Origin: JAVBRD01 sp031548365
GTDB taxonomy: Bacteria > Bacillota > Clostridia > Christensenellales > UBA1750
Assembly (NCBI GenBank): GCA_031548365.1
Contig: JAVBRD010000028.1
Location: 1 to 36,739, forward strand
Direction of reading: 5' to 3'
DNA: 36,739 nt
In this document: one piece after another, positions 32,711 to 36,739 of the stretch
Numbering within the stretch: the stretch's first letter is position 1
Layout: each line of letters starts with the position of its first letter
Notes under the pieces: generated by a model
What the model saw: only the letters and a program-made list of their open reading frames with translations
What the model was told of the DNA's origin: nothing
Databases searched by the model: none
Position numbers and translations under genes: made by a program

Positions 32711-32933
32711 TTTGGTATCCCTCCAGCAACGCCGTGATCAAGTCTTCCGCGTTTGGTTCCGTATCCGGTGCGAGGGGCGGCGGCGTGCCGGTCTCTACCC
32801 ACAGGTTACCCGTCCATTTCGCATAGTACAGGCCATCAACGGGGCGCACGGGCGTGCAACGCTCCGGGCATTCCGAAGCGTGCACAGGTTCTATGTAATA
32901 CCCATCCGCGTCATAACGGTAATACTCGTTCAT
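32703..32933 (-). CDS. Small phage tail-module protein
   Basis: A 76-residue protein, rich in Tyr and Trp at the start (NEYYRYDADGYYIEPV), with PVDGLYYAKWTGNLWVE in the middle and an acidic tail ending DLITALLEGYQNG. This plan is known from small proteins placed directly after tail-fibre genes in Bacillota phages (XkdW-like or fibre-assembly candidates); the exact role is not established. The ATG at 32933 has GGAGGG 5 bases before it. It starts one base after the fibre stop and overlaps the next gene, so all three are translationally coupled. Confidence 0.6.
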   Translation of the reverse strand: MNEYYRYDADGYYIEPVHASECPERCTPVRPVDGLYYAKWTGNLWVETGTPPPLAPDTEPNAEDLITALLEGYQNG

Positions 32934-32934
32934 T

Positions 32935-34194
32935 TTATCCCTCCGCCAAATAGGGTTGTATAGAGGCAAGACTATAGGTCGACGCGGCCGACAAGGCTCC
33001 TCCGACAGCGCCCGTTGTTGCCGACAGTCCCCCAGTATGGGAAAACCACAGCCCGCGGTTCACCCCTGTCCCGCTTACGCTGGGCGCGAGGCTGCCGTAG
33101 TTGGAATCCAGTCCAGGCCTGTATCCCACGGGAAGCGTCGTGAACTGTATATCCGCAGTTGTGTTAATCGCAACGTTACCGCGAAAATAAACCACGCCGT
33201 TGACTTTGCAATACTGTGGTTTCCTGCCGCTCACGGTCGCCCCGTTTTGCAGCACCATGTCGTACCACGTCGGCGCGACGAGGCCGCTGGACAGCACCTG
33301 AGCAAACTCGTTGGCGTGTTTCCCGTCCAGCTTGTCCGCGTCCAGTCCGTTTCCCGCGCCTTGCGGCAGCTGATCGAGCGGCACCTTCATCCCCGCGTCC
33401 AGCGATGCAACGCCGTTTGCTGCGCCTTTCTGCGACGCCGGGATGGGCGCGGGCATGGCCGATGCTTTTCCGCCAACACTGCCCAGATAGGAGCCTTCCC
33501 CGAACCCCGCGGCGGCGGTCTGCGCGTTGATTTCGTTTGGGCCAGCCGGACCCTGGAGTCTGCCGAAGTCCGTCCAGCCGCCTTCTCCGTACACATATAC
33601 ATGGTTTTCGCCGGTTGAACCCACAGCGTACGCGTCGCCGACGGCGGCGAAAGGGTGCGCCGCTTGGAGCGCGGCAAGCGTGGGATACAGCCCCAGCAGC
33701 GTAAAGCTTGTTCCGTCCTCGCCCTGATCGCCCTTGAACTGCGCCGGGTTGTCGATCCATCCCTGCACGACGCTCATTTGCGCCTGCGTCTGTGTGATCA
33801 ACTGCGCCAGCGTGTTCAGCTCCCCGGGGACGGATACGGGACCGTCCAGTCCGGCACGGACCTGGATGGCGAACTGTGCCGTCGTCAGACGAGAACCGTC
33901 CGCGGAATACAGCCTCACCTCACACGTAAGCGCTCCGGGCACCGCGAGTTCGGCGCTCTGCAGGGTGTAGACCACGCCGCTCGCGGTCAACTGGCCAATG
34001 CCCTCGCACGCGATGTTGTCCGCGCGTTTAAAGCGCAGGGCCACCGCGTCAAACAGGCCATAGTCCGTGTCCCGTTCCCCGTCCATCACGCGAATGCTCA
34101 GCACATGCACGTTGTCGTCCCCGCTGACGACACTCGCCGAGCAGTCGCCCAACAGCCTTCCGCGCGCGCTGACCAGTATGTCGTGTACAATCAT
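32935..34194 (-). CDS. Phage tail fibre/baseplate-type protein
   Basis: A 419-residue protein of tail-fibre type. The N-terminal about 110 residues (IVHDILVSARGRLLGDC, DNVHVLSIRVMDGERDTDYG, VPGALTCEVRLYSADGSRLTT) resemble a BppU-like baseplate domain. Next come a coiled segment (LNTLAQLITQTQAQMSVVQ), a linker module GLYPTLAALQAAHPF..GDAY, GPAGPNEINAQTAA, the common fibre motif DADKLDGKHANEFA, and a beta-rich C-terminal end likely to bind a receptor. ATG at 34194; the upstream open frame is non-coding in look and is rejected. Its ribosome site is weak (GGCGGGA), but a 14-codon leader ORF overlaps the start as ATGA. No head, packaging or lysis genes are nearby. Confidence 0.75.
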   Translation of the reverse strand: MIVHDILVSARGRLLGDCSASVVSGDDNVHVLSIRVMDGERDTDYGLFDAVALRFKRADNIACEGIGQLTASGVVYTLQSAELAVPGALTCEVRLYSADGSRLTTAQFAIQVRAGLDGPVSVPGELNTLAQLITQTQAQMSVVQGWIDNPAQFKGDQGEDGTSFTLLGLYPTLAALQAAHPFAAVGDAYAVGSTGENHVYVYGEGGWTDFGRLQGPAGPNEINAQTAAAGFGEGSYLGSVGGKASAMPAPIPASQKGAANGVASLDAGMKVPLDQLPQGAGNGLDADKLDGKHANEFAQVLSSGLVAPTWYDMVLQNGATVSGRKPQYCKVNGVVYFRGNVAINTTADIQFTTLPVGYRPGLDSNYGSLAPSVSGTGVNRGLWFSHTGGLSATTGAVGGALSAASTYSLASIQPYLAEG

Positions 34195-34235
34195 GTGCTG
34201 TCCCGCCTTTCCCTGTGGCTGCTTCCGATCACCAT
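34191..34235 (-). CDS. 14-codon leader ORF coupled to the fibre gene
   Basis: ATG at 34235 with a strong GGGAGGTG 6 bases upstream, encoding MVIGSSHRERRDST and stopping as ATGA on the fibre start. The fibre gene itself has only a weak ribosome site, so translation of this leader may feed it. It is too short to judge as a real peptide, and may be a relic of the 3' end of an upstream phage gene. Confidence 0.4.
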   Translation of the reverse strand: MVIGSSHRERRDST

Positions 34236-34256
34236 TCAGAGCACCTCCCATTTTAT

Positions 34257-34272
34257 CCAAACAATTGTTTGG
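34257..34272. promoter_or_regulatory. Perfect 16-base palindrome, likely operator
   Basis: CCAAACAATTGTTTGG reads identically on both strands. It lies just downstream of the predicted start point of the fibre-gene promoter (about +3 to +18) and just before the leader ribosome site, so repressor binding is plausible. Confidence 0.5.
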
Positions 34273-34281
34273 TGTAATTCG

Positions 34282-34310
34282 ATTGTACAACACTTGGCAC
34301 GAAGTTTCAT
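34282..34310 (-). promoter_or_regulatory. Promoter of the tail-fibre cassette
   Basis: Minus strand: -35 ATGAAA (34305-34310) and -10 TACAAT (34282-34287), spacing 17. The predicted start is near 34275. The -10 is one base from consensus; the -35 matches at four of six. Confidence 0.5.
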
Positions 34311-34394
34311 AAAATCTAAGACAAACTTTCATGGTTGCTGTATTGTGCCGAAAAGAGCTGTTTGACCTCTCAAAGACCGCGACGAGTTCACAAC

Positions 34395-34543
34395 GTCGCA
34401 GGTGAACTGGGCTACGCCGCCGATTTCGAGGACATGACCAAAAACGCCAAGGCTGGTAATGGCGTGCCACGGGCGGCAACGATGCCGCGATCCTCCGCGA
34501 CGCGCTCAAGCGCGCCGAACAAGCCGAAAGCGCCGATGGTTGA
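34395..34543 (+). pseudogene. Decayed coding remnant, unknown
   Basis: The plus strand reads VAGELGYAADFEDMTKNAKAG in one frame and, after a frame change near 34460-34470, GGNDAAILRDALKRAEQAES and a TGA at 34541-34543 in another. Both pieces have the composition of a real helical protein, unlike the surroundings. I do not recognise the family. Confidence 0.35.
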
Positions 34544-35096
34544 ACGCGTCCGTTTTGCGTTTCGCTTCCTGCCGCTGTACTCCCGAACGGGGCGAGAGAC
34601 AAGACAAGAAAGTCAGGGGCGCTCCTCTGGCGAAAACAGAGAGAGCGCCCCTGATCTGGTTTGGGGAGGAGTTTGCAAACGATCACTTGGTTGCCGGATT
34701 GGCTCCCATCAACATATACGCTGGGCATCACTGGACACGCTGTTCGCCTGACTCACTCGGTCGTGATAAGCGCATGCGGCCGGGCCATGTGCGAAAACAA
34801 TGCCCAGCGCCTGGTTGTCGATACCATGCGCATAACGCCTACCCGCGGCAACCTCAAATCATGGCTGATTGACCACGCGGAGCACTGCAGCACGGTTTGC
34901 TGTCATGACTTTTAACGACTCCTAAGGACGCGCGGCGCTGTATCCGCCATGAGCGCGAACGGCGACAGCCACGGGAGCTCGTGCGCCGAGTAGTCGGACG
35001 TCCGTAGACGCAGCCTTCCAAACAAGAAACGAAGCCACTGAGCTCGCGGCTTAATTCCTCGAAATGTGTTGCTACCGCGCTCAGGCCTTATCGGGT
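34544..35096. other. Gene-free stretch
   Basis: No supportable gene. It holds the strong hairpin at 34613-34654, a perfect palindrome GTTTGCAAAC at about 34671-34680, and short open frames without ribosome sites. One of them, ending at 34915 on the plus strand (LVVDTMRITPTRGNLKSWL), could be another remnant but is not recognised. Confidence 0.4.
34613..34654 (-). terminator. Strong hairpin, probable terminator of the methyltransferase operon
   Basis: TCAGGGGCGCTC (34613-34624) pairs perfectly with GAGCGCCCCTGA (34643-34654). Inside, CTCTG (34625-34629) pairs with CAGAG (34637-34641), with one bulged A. On the minus strand the stem is followed by CTTTCTTGTCTTG, moderately T-rich. It lies about 440 bases beyond the methyltransferase stop. 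Confidence 0.5.
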
Positions 35097-36485
35097 TTAG
35101 GCTTTCCCGCTCAACAGGTACAGCGTACGGCGTGAACCCGTCACGGGCTCAACACGCAGAAGTTCAAAATGCATGGAAAAAGCCGACTCAAATCCTTCCC
35201 GCGTATACTCAGGGAAGATGTCCTGCCGGGTTGAGAGCAGCACCTGAACCTGGGAATCCTCCTTGGGCACAAATTCGATGATCAGGTGGCGGGTCAGGCT
35301 GTACAGCCACGCCGCGATGAGCGGGAGCGGCAGGTTATTGGAGATGGCCATGTGGTGGATGACCGCCAACATCATGATCGCGTCGGGACGCTGCCGCTCG
35401 CGGATGCTCCCCCGCTCCTTGTTTGCAAAGCCGATACTCGGACTCGGATTGGTCAAATCCAGCAACAGCGGAAGCATGTGCGCGTCCTTTTCGCGCTTCA
35501 CGCGCGTGTGATTCTTCTCCACCGCCACGGGATCCATGTCAAACGCGACCGTGAACGCCCCCGCGTCGCGCGCGATACGTGTGTACCGACCGTCGTTTGC
35601 TCCAAAGTCCCAGACGGTCTTGGGCGCGCATTGCCCGATGAAATCCGCTACCAGGTGTTCTTTGGCCTGGGCCGCGGCGTCGGAGTAATTGGTTTTCTCG
35701 TAGTAGTCACCCCACTCGGTCTCCATGCGCGGGACAGTCAGGCGCTCTACCCACGCGATCAGGCTGTCGATCATGGCCTTGTGCGCAAACGGACTGATCT
35801 CCGGCGGCTTAACGGGCGACGCGCTTCTTCCGTCGGAGGAATGCCTCGACACACTGGCCGCGTGCAGGTGGATGTGCTGCCAAACCGCAAGGCTTGGCGC
35901 GCCCCCCTTGAGCAGACGCGACGCCAAATCCAGTGGAATGCCGTCGATGTACTCCCGCATCATGCCGGAGAGCCGAACATCCACGCGCGCCATCAGCAAA
36001 AGAGGCGCCAGGAAATGCCGGCAAAACTGGCCGTAAGCCCCCCACGGCTCTCCCGGCCTATAAAAGTCAAAGGAGAGCGTGTCGATGAGAACGGCGCGTC
36101 CCGAATAAAACTGAATGTTGTAAGCGCTCGCGTCCTTAAGCGCCATGCCGCGCTCAAGCGCAACCCTGTGGACGCGCAGCGTGGTGAGCGCGGCGTCTTT
36201 ATAAAAGCCGAACGGCCATTCATACGGGTAAGAAATGAACGGTATTTGCTCCGGCCGGATGACCGCAAAAGCGCACCCGGAAAGAGGCGGTTCGTTTGTG
36301 ACTTCCTCATGAGGGATAAGCAAGCCGTTCCGCGTAAGCTCGCCGTAGAGCCCGCTGTTCATCAAGTGACGGTACGCCTCGGCGTATCCGGTATTGATCT
36401 GCCGATAAACCGTTCCGCCGCGCCGGAACACAACACCGGAAGGATCGCGGAACGACGCGGCATCGGGCGTAGCGTCACGCGTCAT
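35097..36485 (-). CDS. Kinase-like/SAM methyltransferase fusion (NoeA-like)
   Basis: A 462-residue two-part protein. The C-terminal half (about 255-462) is a class I SAM methyltransferase: motif I VWDFGANDGRYTRIA (291-305), acidic AFDMDP (314-319), then MMLAVIHHMA. The N-terminal half has VFRRGGTVYRQINTGY, LLIPHEEV and FISYPYEWPF, then LKDASAYNIQF..RAVLIDTLSF. Here Asp118, Asn123 and Asp135 have the spacing of a protein-kinase-like catalytic loop and metal site (D-x4-N, then D). Proteins of this plan are annotated as NoeA-like methyltransferases; the kinase likeness is my inference. The ATG at 36485 lies 11 bases inside the end of the small membrane gene; the ribosome site is weak (GGGACGG), so it may be coupled. 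Confidence 0.78.
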   Translation of the reverse strand: MTRDATPDAASFRDPSGVVFRRGGTVYRQINTGYAEAYRHLMNSGLYGELTRNGLLIPHEEVTNEPPLSGCAFAVIRPEQIPFISYPYEWPFGFYKDAALTTLRVHRVALERGMALKDASAYNIQFYSGRAVLIDTLSFDFYRPGEPWGAYGQFCRHFLAPLLLMARVDVRLSGMMREYIDGIPLDLASRLLKGGAPSLAVWQHIHLHAASVSRHSSDGRSASPVKPPEISPFAHKAMIDSLIAWVERLTVPRMETEWGDYYEKTNYSDAAAQAKEHLVADFIGQCAPKTVWDFGANDGRYTRIARDAGAFTVAFDMDPVAVEKNHTRVKREKDAHMLPLLLDLTNPSPSIGFANKERGSIRERQRPDAIMMLAVIHHMAISNNLPLPLIAAWLYSLTRHLIIEFVPKEDSQVQVLLSTRQDIFPEYTREGFESAFSMHFELLRVEPVTGSRRTLYLLSGKA

Positions 36486-36627
36486 CGCGAGCGTTCCGTC
36501 CCTTTTTCTTTTTCGCGAAAAATGCTTTGATGTTGCGCTTGAACATGAGCAGCATTGCGCCCCCGGCTGCAATGGCCGCCACAACGACTTGAACGATCAT
36601 ACTCCCTATGCCCGGATCAAAATACAT
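36475..36627 (-). CDS. 50-residue single-helix membrane protein
   Basis: The short gene begins MYFDPGIGSMIVQVVVAAIA, continues with a hydrophobic stretch to MLLMF (about residue 29) and ends in a very basic tail with FFAKKKKGR. One membrane helix with its basic end in the cytoplasm is expected. The DPGxGS start and basic end recur in small membrane proteins of bacterial glycan loci, as I recall them; no function is known. GAGGAGTGA lies 7 bases before the ATG, and a promoter with a perfect -10 is upstream. It overlaps the methyltransferase start by 11 bases, implying co-translation. Confidence 0.8.
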   Translation of the reverse strand: MYFDPGIGSMIVQVVVAAIAAGGAMLLMFKRNIKAFFAKKKKGRNARDDA

Positions 36628-36661
36628 CGCGGTTCACTCCTCATTTACACGGCTTGTATGC

Positions 36662-36689
36662 ATTATACTCTCTTTCCAGCGTTTGAAAA
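36662..36689 (-). promoter_or_regulatory. Promoter of the small membrane protein/methyltransferase pair
   Basis: Minus strand: perfect -10 TATAAT (36662-36667) and a weaker -35 TTTTCA (36684-36689), spacing 16. The predicted start is about 27 bases before the ATG at 36627. Confidence 0.6.
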
Positions 36690-36739
36690 GAAGAAACGCA
36701 CTAACGGCGATCTTGTCTTTGGGGGGCAAACATATTATA

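Noticed and set aside
34195..34731. N-terminal extension of the tail-fibre frame
   Set aside because: The extension is low-complexity, Arg/Ser-rich and crosses the predicted promoter and palindrome; the ATG at 34194 begins the recognisable domain.
35097..36485. Defence-system reading of the methyltransferase fusion
   Set aside because: No nuclease, helicase or toxin partner is nearby, and the context is a surface-glycan locus.
1..36739. CRISPR array, rRNA or insertion sequence
   Set aside because: I saw no regularly spaced repeats, rRNA motifs or transposase with inverted repeats on either strand.

Overview
The window looks like a GC-rich chromosome segment of an anaerobic Bacillota, probably Clostridia. 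The reasons are a tRNA-linked remnant of a clostridial-type integrative conjugative element (ICE), perfect sigma-A-type promoters, strong GGAGG-type ribosome sites, a putative ABC-exporter permease and a DUF5655 protein of Bacillota type, and a large surface-polysaccharide locus with no LPS genes. No taxon marker such as rRNA is present, so the assignment is an inference.

Layout. (1) 1-1990: consensus promoter, tRNA-Arg(ACG), its terminator, TGCTAAC repeats, a 5'-truncated tyrosine integrase and, head to head with it, a fragment of the large helicase/methylase-type ICE protein; this is the scar of an integrated element. (2) 1993-6754, plus strand: nitroreductase, an ABC transporter pair, a DUF5655 protein, a small protein made of two copies of one unit, and a double VOC protein. 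(3) 28178 down to 6736, minus strand: one almost gapless run of about 19 genes, most joined by ATGA or GTGA overlaps. It encodes an initiating phosphoglycosyltransferase, a C4-reductase-like SDR, four glycosyltransferases, the L-FucNAc enzymes (CapE/F/G type), the 2,3-diamino-uronic acid enzymes (WbpA/B/D/E type), a WbpG-type amidotransferase, a Wzy-type polymerase/ligase and a MurJ-type flippase. It ends with a broken membrane-protein gene, two ABC exporter half-transporters and a truncated S24/S26 peptidase. (4) 28277-32248, plus strand, from a divergent promoter: a WbpM/PglF-type 4,6-dehydratase, a GH5-like protein lacking the acid/base Glu, and a GmhA-type isomerase, closed by a perfect terminator. 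(5) 32261-34310, minus strand: three phage-tail-type genes with their own promoter, palindrome and 14-codon leader ORF. (6) 34.3-35.1 kb: decayed, largely non-coding DNA. (7) 35097-36689, minus strand: a 50-residue membrane protein overlapping a protein with a kinase-like N-terminal half and a methyltransferase C-terminal half.

How the genes fit together. The WbpM-type dehydratase and the WbpV/WbpK-like reductase should make UDP-QuiNAc or UDP-D-FucNAc. The phosphoglycosyltransferase would load this on undecaprenyl phosphate, and the GT4/GT14 enzymes would add L-FucNAc and a GlcNAc3NAcA-type sugar, possibly amidinated through WbpG. The MurJ-type protein would flip the unit and the Wzy-type protein would polymerise or ligate it. 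The sugar set resembles Pseudomonas aeruginosa B-band O-antigens, but here in what looks like a Gram-positive. The points most worth a second look are the GH5-like protein with Gln at the acid/base position, the kinase-like/methyltransferase fusion next to a tiny membrane protein, the orphan tail-fibre cassette beside the glycan genes, and WbpG without visible HisH/HisF partners. I do not see a clearly new multi-gene system such as a defence island or CRISPR.
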